Assembly (NCBI RefSeq): GCF_001625215.2
Contig: NC_030383.2
Coordinates: forward strand, 63,292,949-63,356,948
DNA length: 64,000 bases
Direction of reading: 5' to 3'
DNA from: Daucus carota subsp. sativus
Lineage: Eukaryota > Streptophyta > Magnoliopsida > Apiales > Apiaceae
Made by a program: the position numbers and the translations under genes. Below, one piece after another: positions 10,911 through 23,182 of this stretch. The first letter of the stretch is position 1. Each line of letters begins with the position of its first letter. A model generated the notes under the pieces. It did not search any database. It was given only the letters and a program-made list of their open reading frames with translations, and had not been told where the DNA came from.

Positions 10911-11059
10911 ATAATCGATGTGGGTGACAAAGAAGCTGCAAATGATGATGGTTCTTCACAAATTTTATCTGCTTTGCTTCCTTTTGTTGTGGCTCTCACC
11001 ATGGTTGTCAAGTCGACGACTGCTGTTGCTGCTCTTGCTCAGCCCTCAACTTTCACCTG
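10911..11059 (+). pseudogene. Single exon of a BASS-type (bile acid:sodium symporter family) transporter
   Basis: Bounded by an acceptor (gtttgtag, ending 10910) and a donor (CACCTG|GTAACA, at 11060). The open frame reads SQILSALLPFVV, then AVAALAQPSTFTW, which I recognise from plastid-envelope BASS transporters, most like BASS3. An extra MVVKSTT-like segment interrupts the usual 'VALTAVAALAQP'. The next exon (family continuation VSKELYAPALGG) is not seen up to 17400; instead a CACTA element sits 107 bp downstream, in what would be the following intron. It is therefore a fragment, either a dead gene or a captured exon. The subfamily is less certain than the family. Confidence 0.6.
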
Positions 11060-12000
11060 GTAACAACTTTTGTATGTTTGGTAAAATATTTTGATTTTTT
11101 TTTTTTTGTAAGGGTAAAATATTTTGATTGTGATAAGCTAATTTATTGTTTTTTAATGATTCCAACACTACAACAGATTTAGCATCACACAACGGTTTTT
11201 GCCCGTTGTCTGAGACCACGGAAAACCGTGGTCTATCGAGACGCCGTCTGATATGCGTATCAGACAACGGTGCGCACCGTTGTGTGATAGTGCTAAACAC
11301 GATGGTTTACGTTAAAAAAATTGTTGTGCAACACCCAGAAACAACAACGTTTACTCTTAAACGTGGTGTTGTTAGAAACACTCCTTAACAATAGTCGATT
11401 TCAAAAATGGTGTTGTTAGAGAGACTATCCACAACAGTTTTATTAGCTCGCAAGACTTGTTGGAAAGATGATCATACAACAGTAGTTGAAATAGAGAAGC
11501 TCGTTCTTTCCTCTCTTGTACAACGGGTTTCGAACACCAAGCCACTTGTGTAAGGCCCCTTCTAACAATGTTTTAATTAGTGAGGTTGTTGTGTTTAGTT
11601 ACGTCAGACAATGGTTTTCTTTCATAGTTGGTTGTCGTTTACATGTTTTAACAATTGTTTCTGTTTCATCATTATTGCAAGTCATTTGTTTGGACAATGG
11701 TTTTGTGACAATAAATCATTGTTTCCAGTTTTATGAGACAATGTTTTTAATGAATAATGATTATTGTATCATGTTCAGTATGACAATGGCCCTGTATTAT
11801 CCCATTACCTAAATACATAATAGACAATGATTAACATAACTCGATTAAACTAAGCTAGAGAATGTAATTAAAAAGCCAAAAATTTGTAAACAAAAAATTT
11901 CATTATGCACTAATAACCATTGTTACAACCAAATCATATATACCATCCAATATCCAGAAATATTTCCCCCGAGGATGGCAAATCTCAAAAATATAAATAC

Positions 12001-12170
12001 CTACAATAAATGGTAGCATCTAGAGAGGCATATGTGACTACAAGAGTCTTTTGTGAGCTTTTCAACTACCCAGCCCAGGAACAATCCTCTGATTGCATTC
12101 TTTTGATTCGGATGGAGCCCTCCTGCTATCTCTTTTGGAAGTGACTCTACTGCAACCACCTGTAATACAT
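12001..12170 (-). pseudogene. Unidentified exon-like fragment captured in the CACTA element
   Basis: On the minus strand an acceptor (tgtattacag) is followed by an open stretch reading VVAVESLPKEIAGGLHPNQ and, later, NAIRGLFLGWVVEKL. It looks like real protein-coding sequence, with balanced composition, but I do not recognise the family. No matching donor or neighbouring exon could be assigned. Confidence 0.35.
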
Positions 12171-12320
12171 AAAAAAGTTCTTGATATGCTTTTCGTACCA
12201 AGAAATTAATGTGGTTGAGGAGTATGTTTCGAGTTCAAGATATACCAGTGTGCCATCTTCCATGGTTTCACGTCATTCATACACAATAAATTGTAGCAAT
12301 TGTGAGCCCTATCAACATAC

Positions 12321-12600
12321 CAGTCTTTCTGTATTTAGAGTTGGAGCAGCTAAGCCAAAATCAGACAAATGGGGATTGAGTTCATCAAGTAAAATATTTG
12401 CTGACTTTAAGGTACTATTAACAACATAAGGAACAACATCAGCATCTTGCTTCTATCATCAGTGAAGTATAAAAACTCTTGCAAGCTACTATTTGCAATA
12501 TAATCATGGACCAGAAGACGTACCATGTTCAGCGGAATATCATTCAAATCTCTGACATGGTTGTTGTGATGGATAAAAATAAGTTCCTTTATGACCTGAA
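12321..12600 (-). pseudogene. Captured kinase fragment, STRUBBELIG-receptor-family (SRF)-like
   Basis: Minus-strand reading gives KSANILLDELNPHLSDFGL then AAPTLNTERL at 12321-12425, ending at a donor (ctg|gtatg). This is the activation-loop start of a plant receptor kinase and is most like SRF kinases, which read 'NILLD..LNPHLSD.GLA'. A second block, about 12440-12600, reads HDYIANSSLQEFLYFTDD, matching the kinase hinge (VYEYxxNGSL). Frame breaks and missing catalytic exons make it non-functional. Its place inside intact CACTA ends indicates gene-fragment capture. This copy shows DFG where SRF members often have a variant residue. Confidence 0.6.
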
Positions 12601-14299
12601 TTAAACATTAAAAGATACCAAATTAACCGAAATGCGTAGAGATGCACAAAAAGTCCAGGCCCGAAAATATGGTCATAGAGATTTAAAAAAAGTCGAAAAT
12701 AAAGACAAACCATGTGAGTAAAAAGCAGAGTAAGGAGGATTGATGGTAGTGTTTGATATAGATGCCATGTGGGTAGATCCATATGAGCTGCTGGAAGCAG
12801 AGAGATTTCTTCCAAACTCTCTTACATTATTGACAACATTTGTGTTAACATATATGTGTTGTATATGAAATTTTAAAGATTAGATACATAAATATAATAT
12901 TATTCGGAAAATATAACATACCATCTCGAGTCATTTTCTTGCTTGGTCATTAAAATAACCTACAGCAAGTAATGTACCCTCACTCTATAAGAAGAAGATG
13001 GACAAAAAGAAGTCAGTTGTATGGATGCCTCGGAATATATACAAGAATGTCCCAGGGATATTTATTCAGTTGATGAAGCATGTATATCTAGAAATTAACA
13101 AACCTCATCGGCCAAAACAAATATAAAATTAATAAAATCATCTGTCTCCAAACACACAGATTAAAATCAAAGCACAAATGTTATCACACAAAACCAAGAC
13201 AACACAAGATCCATCACTAAAACACGCAACTACTACTAAAATCAAACACACAAACAAAAATCTCATATAGATTCAAACTTTATCCCCAAAATCAAGTATA
13301 ATTACACAGTAAAAAGCATTCGTTTACCTCTTCATAAGGTGAATTGTTGTTAAACTAATCAGCACGGTCAACACCGGCATCAAAAACTTGAATGGCCTTT
13401 GGGGTTATCGCCGACAGAACAGATCTGAGTAAGCTTTGTAGAAAATGAGATAGAGACGGGGGAGGGAGGGGAGAGTTCAGAGGAGGGTGAGGGAGAGACA
13501 GAGGGCGAGAGGGAGGGGAGGGGCGAGATGCTTTAACAAATCAATTGCGGCAAGAGTGGGGAAGACACAGCCGCACCAGAAGAGGAAGAGATAGATTCAG
13601 AAGAAGAGAGATTTACTCTCACTTACAAATTTTAGGTCAAAATAGAGGGGGGGAAATGAAAATTTGGATAAACAAGTAGAGAGGGAATTGAAAATTTTTG
13701 TAAGGTGGAAATCATTCGTTCATCCCGTGTAAATAACAAAATCAATGTATTATAATATCCATATAGTTGAATTATAAATAAATGAATTTTTTAAATTATA
13801 TTTTTGTATTTGATTACAAATATTTCATATTAAATAAATTTTAAAAACAATTTTAATGTAGATGTCAATATCTAATTATTTTAGTTATTTGTGAAAATCT
13901 TCAAAAAATTAAAAATTAATCTGGTAAATCTTTTTGACAAAATATAGTTGAAATACAACTATTTAATAAAAAATTAATAATTCTTTAAAAGTTAAAATTC
14001 TCATTTTCTCGATGTATTCCGTTTTTGTACTCTTTGTCTAAATAAAATATACACAAATTTTTATTATTCATTTGTAATAAGAAGATATTTTTGTGGTTCA
14101 AATGTCAATATTAGTATAAATTTCATATTTACAATATAGGATGTACTTAATAAAAGTTTTGTGATCTATATGATTAACCCCGTATTAATTTTGAAATATT
14201 TTCGATCATCCAAACATATAAAGATCTTAATATCTATCAATATTAGTCATGTATAATATTTTTAAATTTTTCTATATTTATTTATATCTTGTTGTAACA

Positions 14300-15480
14300 A
14301 AACTAGTGATGATCGTTGTTTTTATGTCATTTCTTATTTTTGTACTTTTTATCAAAAAATTATATTTATATTATGCATATGTCCAAATTTGTATTATTCA
14401 TTTGTAATTGGAAGATAATTTTGTTGTTCGGACCTGAGTATTACTATGTGTTTTATGTTCACAATTTAGGAAGCACTAGATAGAATTTTTGTTATCTACA
14501 AAATTTGCTCTGAATTAATTTATAAATATTTTTTTCGATGATATAACCGTACGGATGTTAATAACTAACAATATTAGTCATGCATAAAAAAATTAGATTT
14601 TTTTATGCTTATTTTATATGCTTTTTTTACAAAACTAGTCAATTGTAAATTTTGTCTTATTGTAAAAAGGTAATTTTTGTCTTGTAGTGTCCAACAGACA
14701 ACGGTACTTATAGGCACGTGTGTTGTATGAGTTAAAATGACACAACTGTTATAGACATTATACAGTCATAACAAAATCTATTGTCTAAAATAGGCTCAAA
14801 CAATGTTTCGGGAAAAACTCGTTGTGTGTAAGTAGTGTAGACAATGGTTTCTGGGAGGCAAACCGTTGTATAATAAATTTTCATTTTTAAGAGTTAGAAA
14901 TTCACATTTTCTTGATTAGTTCTTAATTTTGTACTCTTTGTCTTAACAAATATACTTATATTATGTATATATGCAAATATCAATTGTCATTTGTACTATG
15001 AAGATAATTTTGTAGTTCGAACATGAGTATTGGTATGTGTTTTATATTTACAATTTAGAAAGTACTGAATAGGATCTTTGCTATATATAAGATTAGCTCC
15101 GTATTATTTTATAAATATTGATTTTGATGATCTAACCGTACGGATGTCGAAAACTAACAATATTAGTCATGTATAAAAAAAATCAATTTTTTATGTTTAT
15201 TTTGTATGTTTTTTTTAACAATACTAGTCAATTGTAAATTTTGTCTTACTGTAAAAAGGTATTTTTTGTCATGTAGTGTCTAACATACAATGGTTTTTAT
15301 ATGCACCTATGTTGTATAATTGAAAATGATACAACTGTTACAGAAGTATACCGTTCTAAGAAAATCTATTGTCTAAATTAGGCTCAAACAACGGTTCACG
15401 GAAAATCCGTTGTAAAAAAGTAGTGTAGACAACAGTTTATGGGAAGGAAACCGTTGTATAATAAATTTTCATTTTTATGA
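14300..15480. repeat. 589-bp tandem duplication inside the CACTA element
   Basis: Two adjacent units share order and wording: actagtcaattgtaaatttt occurs at 14634 and again at 15223, followed in both by gtagtgtc, a stretch of acaac motifs and aaaccgttgtataataaatt. The right subterminal, transposase-binding-type region is thus doubled. Confidence 0.75.
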
Positions 15481-16065
15481 GTTAAAAATTCGCATTTCCT
15501 TGATCAATTCTTGATCTAATGCAAGAAAAACATATGACTATCAAGAAATTGATTGTTTTGTTATAACTTTGGTTAGGACTTTGAATCTTTGCACTCTCTT
15601 ATGTACATCCATTTTCTTAAAATTCATTCAATCATACAACATTTTATTAGTTAGTAGAGGCTTGTCTATAATGCCATGCTACAATGCTAACAAAAACACT
15701 TGTATGTTAGCTTCCCAGTCACACAACACTATATAAAACCCTTGTTTGAACTCCTCGTAAACAACACAACAAATAAAACACTTGTCTAATTACAACGACG
15801 GTTTCTTGAACTATTGTCTGAAGTTTCTTCACACATCGGCTCTCAAAACAGTTGTCTAACATGCATCATTACACAATACCACAGTTAAGAAACCATTGTC
15901 TAATTGAATTTACTAGACAACAATTTTTTAACCGTTGTAGGTCGTAGATGTTAGACAATAGTTTTTCGAGGCCGAAAAGAAAGTGTTGTGTCTTTTTTCC
16001 AAACAACGCTTTTTTCACCGTGCGTTGTCTGATCAGTGTTGTCTAATGGTGTTATTGTTGTAGTG

Positions 16066-17436
16066 CAAGTTGGATTTATTTAATGCTAATAGGTACTTGT
16101 TCAAGTGAGGAGATTTAACTGAGATTCAGGTTCTGGCATTTGTCTTGTGTTGTTATTTGTTTATGTACCGGTTTTGAGAGTCATTAGAGATATGTAAGGT
16201 ATTTATTCCTATTTTTTATTATTAGTATTACATCGTTTTCGGGTAAAATAATCGATGATTGTTTGTTTTAACTGTGTAATAGCCTTATGATCTGCCAACT
16301 TATGTAGACATGTGATAAACATGTTGACTGTGGTCAATATTTTAGATGAGGTAGTGTGTTTGTTGTTATTGCAAGACTTTTTGGAATAATCATTGTCAAA
16401 AAGAACTAACGATGAATGGAAATGAAGTTCTGAAGAAGTGATGATACAATGTTAAAGAGATTGCTTTTTGTTGAATTTTTCTGACTCTGGAATTAAACTG
16501 CGTTAGTATCTTCTTCTCTGATTTTCCTTATTTGGTAGACCTACTACTTTCAGAAGATACATGTGGTATTTGTTTGGTTGATTAATTTTGGTAAGATACA
16601 GTTTCCGTTTGGAATCAGACTATCCATTGAACAATCAGACTATCCATTGAAGATTTTATGCTCGCTCTTAAATGGTTGATCCACTGATCTTATTCTTACT
16701 TCATATGAGCTAAAGCCAGCTCTAGGGGTGTTTCTCGCATACAAAAAAATTAAAAAAAATATTATGAAACTATACTTTGCAGGAGTCTCAAAATAAATAA
16801 GTGTAAACGATAAACTTAAACACCTAACTTCTTAAACACCTAGCATAACACGGGTGAGCATATGGTCAATCATACCAAATTGAATAAATCGAAATTAAAA
16901 TTTAAATATTTTTAGACTGGACCAAACTGAAATATTTTGTCCGATCCAGTTCAGTATGATCGAAAAGAATTGATTCTTTTGGAAAAAGTAACTTAATATT
17001 ATAAATAAAATTAAGATTTATAATTTATTTAAAAACTATCAATGAATCATCAACACTTCTTCAAAAATAGATACATTTGAATTTATACATTAGATATTAT
17101 AACTTCTAAAAAGTATATAAAAATATATAATATAAATATAAATTTATAGTATAATTTTTTTGACTATTTAGAATATATTTTTAACCCAAATATTTTTTTT
17201 TAAAATCAAATTTTATTTCGATGAACTTTTCTAGAAAATTAAGATAGAAACGAAACTCATTCCTACAGTAAGGTTTCAGTTTTTCGGCTGCAATACGGTT
17301 TTGCTCATCATTAGCATAAATGGAGTATGTAGTAAATATGAATGAATGGCATGGGAATTCTTGGAATGGTATCAAGAATTAAGATTAAAGCACATTAGAA
17401 GTTTAGAACCATGAATGTTATTTTTGAAAATAGTAA
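16066..17436. other. Intergenic / intron-like DNA, no gene recognised
   Basis: Begins with the CACTA target duplication. It could be the continuation of the interrupted transporter intron, but no next exon was found. A near-exact 20-bp direct repeat, aatcagactatccattgaa, occurs at about 16613 and 16633. Confidence 0.4.
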
Positions 17437-17697
17437 TCCCTCCGTTTCTTATCACGTTTCTCGTTTGATATGTCGGAACGGTTCATAATATGAGACAAAT
17501 TAGTAATTTATGTCCAATTTATAAAATTAAATATAGTCATGAGTGATCTTGTTGGATTCGTATCTATGAGTACTTTAATAAGATGAAATTTTTATATTTA
17601 ATGTTAATACAAAATTAAAATATATTAATTAAAAATATATATTGACAAACGTGATAAAAACAAACAGCAAAAATATTAAGAAACGAAGCGAGGGAGT
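17437..17697. mobile_element. Stowaway-type MITE
   Basis: Inverted ends ccctccgtttcttatcacgt / aagaaacgaagcgaggga, about 260 bp, with TA-containing flanks. Non-coding. Confidence 0.75.
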
Positions 17698-18094
17698 AAT
17701 AAATATGCTTTATGCTGAACTGAATTGAGTGCGTGGAAGCTTGGGGAGGCAGCTTACTACAGTATCTACGTGTATCTGTATATGCAATAAAGACACAAAT
17801 ACTCACAGGAGATTATTTTTCAAACACTTAATTTCCCCCTTTCCTTCTCGTAATATTCAACTCAATTCATCACATCATCTTCTTCAGACAAACAACTATA
17901 CTCACTTCAGATCATCACATCATCTTCTTCTTGACTTCAGATCCACATTTCAAACCCTAATCATTCGCTTGGTCCCCTCCCTCTCTGTAATAATACAATT
18001 CTTTCTACACACAAACAATAACATCATCATCATCGAGTGAAGCTTCATATCCACATTCCAAGACCTAATTACTCGCCAAACCACTCTCGCTCTC
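17698..18094 (+). promoter_or_regulatory. Promoter and 5' leader of the CLASP-derived exon
   Basis: A CT-rich region with repeated 'tcacatcatcttcttc' words leads up to the ATG at 18095. No clear TATA box. The CT-rich composition is typical of plant leaders and suggests the original promoter came along with the CLASP exon. Confidence 0.35.
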
Positions 18095-19139
18095 ATGGAG
18101 GAGGCCTTAGAAATGGCGAGATCGAATGATACCAAGAAGCGAAGGGCGGGAGTGGATCGGCTGCAACAGCTTCTTGAAGATTCAAGAAAGTGCTTGTCAT
18201 CGTCGGAAGTGACGGCGCTAGTCGACACGTGTCTTGAGCTTTTGAAGGACACGTGTGTTGCTGTCGTCGGCCGCGGAGTTGTTTAAGTTGCATTCTGATA
18301 GAATTATGACGGCGGTTGTTGATAGGTTGTGGGATGGGGAGCAGCGGGTTCGAGACTCGGCGAGGAGGCTGTTGATTACCCTTATGGAGGTAATTTATTA
18401 ATTTTCTTGGGGAATGCCAGTTGATTTTATGGAATGTGATATAGTATAGTTTCTATCAATCGAGTATCTTAAATTGATGACTACAACAAGTATTATCGTT
18501 TTGCACGCAAGTGGCTAAACTTTTATGCATGCCAAATTGCCAATCGGGTTTCAATTTCAGATCTCTGCCTTCACTTGCATACGAACACATTTGAGTTTAA
18601 AAAGATGAATCACCTCATAAATATCATTAATAATTAGTTGGTGTTAATAGTGCACTGAAAAATGGGAGAGAATGACAAGACTATAGACAGTAGTAGGGCT
18701 GAGCGAGATGTTAATTGAGTACTTATATGATGCTTCACTATGTTCAGGGAGTTAGTTTATTGCTTCTTTCCTACACTTTCACTTGAATTAGTACTAATTA
18801 ATAATTCCTTCTCTATCTTGTAAAATTTCTCCTTCATTGCTAAGCATATCTACTCTGATTAATTTTCAAACAAACTTTACTACTGAGATAGGATTGTTTG
18901 CTGGGTAGGAGCACCATAGAATGAGTAGCTCTATTGCTATATACTGAAGGGTGCGGTGGCATCCTCGGTTATATTTTAAGTGCTACTTCGAATTTAGTTG
19001 TTGGCTTTTGCAATTTATTTTCATTCACAATGTTTTAATAATGATACCCCATATTAGGTGAGAGATATTAGTGCCAGGCTGGAGCAGATTCAGATTCAAC
19101 CAGCAACTTCCGTCTCTTCCATCTCTGAAGGACTTAATA
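18095..19139 (+). pseudogene. CLASP: Relic of the 5' end of CLASP (microtubule-associated TOG protein)
   Basis: The ATG at 18095 opens MEEALEMARSNDTKKRRAG, then VDRLQQLLEDSRKCLSS, matching the first TOG domain of plant CLASP, which stabilises cortical microtubules. After LLKDT about 15 residues are missing and the frame shifts, giving a stop at 18284-18286. In another frame CLASP homology resumes (SSAAELFKLH, then VVDRLWDGEQRVRDSARRLL) up to a donor at 18390. The next CLASP-like exon present, 19058-19139 (VRDISARLEQIQIQP), belongs to a later part of the normal gene (family text '.DINARLE.IEP'), so intervening exons are lost. CLASP is normally well over 1,000 aa; this is a remnant, but its 3' part may be reused by the F-box gene. 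Confidence 0.7.
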
Positions 19140-20540
19140 GTAATCTTCTCCACCATGCACCTGATTTAGAAGTATAATGTATTAATGTGAACTTTTTATT
19201 TATATTTATTTCCATGTGTAGTAAAACGATCACATCTTTTAAGAGCTTAGTACAATGTTATGTACAATGTGTAATTAATTAAGAGGTTTGTACATAGTTT
19301 AGTATGAAATGGAAAAAGTTTGTACAGAAGTTTATTTGTTCACATTACAGCTGAGACGAGCAAGCAAAAACCATCAGAGAATTCAAAGGATAATGATAAA
19401 GGAATTGAGCCCCTACTGGAACTGCCGGAAGATATTATCTTTCTACAAATTCTGCCTAAGTTGAACAGCCTAGATGTTCTTCCCCTGGTTTTGGTGGCTA
19501 GGAGTTGGGCCTCCTTTCTTTTGCATGAGGGACCCAGACTGATGTTATTCAACCCACCTAAAAATCCTACACCTAAACACACTTCAATTTTATTTGATGT
19601 AAGCCCGATTCCGTACTCTGTTTCAGTTTTGTTATCCCCAGAGAGCCGCCAACTGTGTCAGTCTAGGTGTATAATTGTTCCAATCTTGAATTCTGGTATA
19701 AAACATGCTGTTCCAATTTTCACTGACTACCCAGATTTTTTAAAGCAGGGGGAAGTCCCAACTGTAGTGGGATCTTCCAGTGGTATTATATGCCTCTATA
19801 TCACCAGTTCTCCCTCTAGATACATCCTGCTAAACCCCTTAACAAAACATTATAAAGAGGTTGGGGCCCCTTATATTTTTGTACCAGATTGTGAGCAAGC
19901 TTCTGTAACTTCTGGATTCTTTTATGATGAATGGACTGATGACTTAAAGATCGTACAATTGTTGAGATGGGATCAAAGGCTTACGAGCTTGGATGCTCCG
20001 GGACCCAAAAAGATACATGCGCTTCGCGTTTATTCTGTAAATTCTGCAAATTGGGAAGTTGTTGACTTGGGGCCAATGAAAGTCTCCGATCGTCTTGGTG
20101 GTGTGTTATTTTTGCCGAAAGCTCTCGTCACATTTGTAGATGCGTTTGCTACAGAGCCGGAGATTAACTTTTGGTTGGATTTTCGTGATTGCCGTCTAAA
20201 GGCAGTTCCGGAATTAGAAGGGGCTGAACTCAGTATGAAATCGGTTTGGTGGAATAACCAGGTTGGTGTTATTGTTGGAACTGACAGCATTTATGTCCTT
20301 GATGAGGAGTTTGCAGCCTGGTATTACTGCACAGTGCTTCCGGACGTGGGAAATTGTGTATTCTGTTTAGATGAGAACAAAATTGTGGGGATGGGGGCTG
20401 GGGAAAGCGGAAGCGTAAATGATTACAATATTCTTAATTCCACAAGCGGCGAAATCCAACATATAATCTCGTTGCCTTCTTGCAGGGTTTTTCCGTATGT
20501 TCCTACATTCTACTATATCGAGGGAATGGCTAATTTTTAG
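18306..20540 (+). CDS. F-box-type protein with a CLASP-derived N-terminus (predicted 451 aa)
   Basis: Model: join(18306..18389, 19058..19139, 19351..20540), all GT-AG, phases 0 and 1, totalling 452 codons with no internal stop. Residues 1-28 (MTAVVDRLWDGEQRVRD...) and 29-55 (VRDISARLEQ...) come from CLASP exons; 78-115 form the F-box (LPEDIIFLQILPKLNS... RSWASFL); the rest resembles an F-box-associated beta-propeller domain (SSGIICLYITS, YILLNPLTKHYKEV, VWWNNQVGVIVG). The last exon has no ATG before the F-box, so upstream exons are required, and these are the only ones I see. F-box proteins link substrates to SCF ubiquitin ligases through SKP1/ASK. The substrate is unknown. The splice model is inference; an unseen first exon is the main alternative. 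Confidence 0.6.
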
Positions 20541-21500
20541 ACTTTTGCAAGTCACAATGTAATAAAAGAATGTAAACAGTACATAGCAGCAATACCTCTC
20601 TATAGCATATAGTTTCAGATACAACATGTATTGTGATGCCAGCTTGTAGAGTACAAGTATTATTCTAGGTGATTGATTGTTGAGAATAATAGAGGCAACC
20701 GGTTGCATGATGGTATCCTTGAAACTTTCATAATTACTAATATCGAACTCAGATAGCATGCAATTTTTCCGGAGATCATATTCTTTAGCTATCAACTAAC
20801 TCTACATTATATATTATGTCCCAGATCAATGAGTTTGTTTGCTATAATGTCCTATTTTATATGTGATTTAGGAATATGTTCCATTAACTTGTTATCACCC
20901 TCAAATCTAAAATCTAAGACTACCATGTCCTTAGTTTATTTTGTTTAATATTTGTGAATAGACTCTAATCTGATCATATCAATTATATTTTAGTAACAGA
21001 TGTTTAAATGCATATGTTTTTGTTATCTAGTTATTTCAATGATGATGGGATTAAATTTTTTTATTCTTGTAATATGTACAATGATTGGTTTAGCTTTAAT
21101 ATTTATTTTTATTTTTATTTACCAATTTTAATGTAGGTAAAGTTTTATCAGCAAATTTTATTTTTTGTATGCAGTAATCTGTTCTAATATCAAATTTTGA
21201 TTTAGATCGAGTATTAGTATGTTGAATTTGCATTCATCTAGTTAGATGAGTGAAACTGGCTAATTAATGGAAAATCATAAGTACCTGAGTTGTTTTCAAA
21301 TTTTTTTCCCAAATTTTAATTGTTTGATTGGTTTCTTCAAATTAATATTAATGGAATCATGAACGCACATAAATAATTTAATTAAAAATTATTTATTTAT
21401 GTGTCATTTAGAAAAAATTGGGGACAAAATTTGGGATAGTAATGGGGACGAAATATGTGTTAGCGTTAATGGTTTAGCGGCAGTGGAGAACGCAATTTAA
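20541..21500. other. Intergenic AT-rich DNA
   Basis: Holds the presumed 3' UTR of the F-box gene (an aataaaag-type word near 20561). No other gene or clear transposon end is seen. Confidence 0.45.
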
Positions 21501-22162
21501 GAGCAAATCCAATAGTGTCCTAAACTAGTATCCTAAATTAAAAATTAAGGTATTTATATAAATGAGTGCTCCACCTAATGAGTGCTCCACCAATGTCCAG
21601 TGATACCTTAAAATACTAGGAAATCCATCAAGCGTCTCGTTTTTAAGACATCACTAGGCATGCCCTATTTCACTTCTATCAATAAAATATATCTTTCCCT
21701 CGTTTTTTACAGATCTCTTCTCTCTCATTTTTTCCATTTATGCCCAATTATAATTCAAATATAATACACCTTCAGTCCCTTTTTAGTTGTGAAATTTACA
21801 AAAATAATTTGTCCTTAAATAATATTCTCATCCTTGTTCCAATACATATTTATACATATTTTTTCATGTTTACCCCTTGATTGTTGGTTCAAATGTTTGA
21901 CTGTACTACTAATATATACAGTTTTGACTTAGTATTTAATATAATAAATAAGGGCATGCGTGGAAACAACTTACAACATTTAATTTTCTTTAATATATGT
22001 ATTTTTGCAAATGTGACAACTAAAAAGGAACAGAGAGAGTATTATTTTAATCATAAAACATATTGTTGGAGTTAATATAAAAAAATCATGTCTTAAATCA
22101 TAAGATTACTATATTTAATTATATTTATAAGGCATCTAATAGTACAATATTGGATTTGCTCT
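21501..22162. mobile_element. MITE with GAGCAAATCCAATA inverted ends
   Basis: Left end gagcaaatccaatagtg, right end aatattggatttgctct. The inverted ends match over about 15 bp. About 660 bp, non-coding. The terminal word resembles PIF/Harbinger (Tourist-like) MITEs, but the target duplication is not certain. Confidence 0.65.
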
Positions 22163-22247
22163 GATCACAGATCAATCAAATGATCGGCAACTTAAGCGAT
22201 CAAATGAGATGACTCGCATAGTCCACGCTAATCGATATCCTTAAGAG

Positions 22248-22624
22248 GATGTTTGCCTGGGCTTAAAGCCCTTGCTTTAAGCCATCTTTGGCTTTAAGCT
22301 GAAAAATGTCTGTTTGTGTAATAAGTCAGAAGCCAGCCTAAAGTCAGAAATAAGCCAGAAGCTGACTTAAAGCCAGAAGTTAATTTGAGGTACTTTTTTC
22401 AGTGGCTAAATTTTTTTGAACTTTTTTTTTGATAAAAATTACTCCTAAATCATAAGTTTCTTATAAATCACTTTTATTTTTATTATTATATTTTTAATAA
22501 CTCATAAGTCATTCATAAGCCAAAATTACCCAAACAGACATTTTAAGCTATCAGCTTATCAGATAAGACACGTTAAGTCACAAGTCACATTAAGTCATAA
22601 GCCATAAGCTCAGCCAAACGGGCA
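22248..22624. repeat. MITE, family A, copy 2
   Basis: Second copy of the element at 894-1248, here with clearer imperfect inverted ends: tgtttgcctgggcttaaagc against agctcagccaaacgggca. It shares gctttaagctgaaaaatgt and the repeated agccagaa words. Non-coding. Confidence 0.65.
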
Positions 22625-23180
22625 AGTTTTCTAAGAGACATTCCTGCTTAGTGCATTTTTAATAGGGTTGCCTAAATCGTTGACGAAATTGGACATGTGA
22701 GACATTATATAAAATTTGTTAAACATGTAAGTGATTGTGTTTCAATAATGTTAACTACATTGATAGATTATAACTTAAAAATAGTATGTTATTAATATTT
22801 AGATTGTTATAAAAAAATATATGAGTTTAATATGATAGGAAATGATGTGTAAATTACCCCGATTATATATATATATAAATAATAATATATTTATATATAT
22901 TATACTAAATATATTATTAAAAATAGATAAATTTTATAATATAATCAAAAGTAAAAAATAATCTTTATTTTTATTGATTGATTATAAATATATTGTAATA
23001 TAATATATTTTATAATTTTAAATTGTTGTTTATTTATATTATAAATCAATTTTAATATGATTTGAGGTTGAAAATATAAGATAATATTATTTTATTATTA
23101 TATTAGGAGTTTGTAGTTTGTTTTTTAATTAAAAAATATATTATATATTATAAAATTATTATGTTTTTATTAAAAAATAA
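22625..23180. other. Very AT-rich spacer
   Basis: Long runs of A and T with tatatata words (near 22868-22905). No coding potential. Confidence 0.6.
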
Positions 23181-23182
23181 AA

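Larger units (their letters stand above)
11166..16065. mobile_element. Non-autonomous CACTA (En/Spm) element, 4,900 bp
   Basis: Both ends are visible: CACTACAACAGATTTAGC at 11166 and its partner, gttattgttgtagtg, ending at 16065. The 3-bp target duplication is CAA (11163-11165 and 16066-16068). Many subterminal motifs of the type acaacggtt / ccgttgt lie within several hundred bp of each end, as expected for transposase binding. No transposase frame is visible, so movement would need a helper. The interior holds exon-like pieces of a receptor kinase on the minus strand (12321-12600), an unidentified exon-like piece near 12001-12170, a polypurine tract at about 13455-13535, and a 589-bp tandem duplication. 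Confidence 0.92.

Noticed and set aside
22868-22905. tatatata run as a promoter
   Set aside because: No gene follows within range; ordinary AT-rich spacer.
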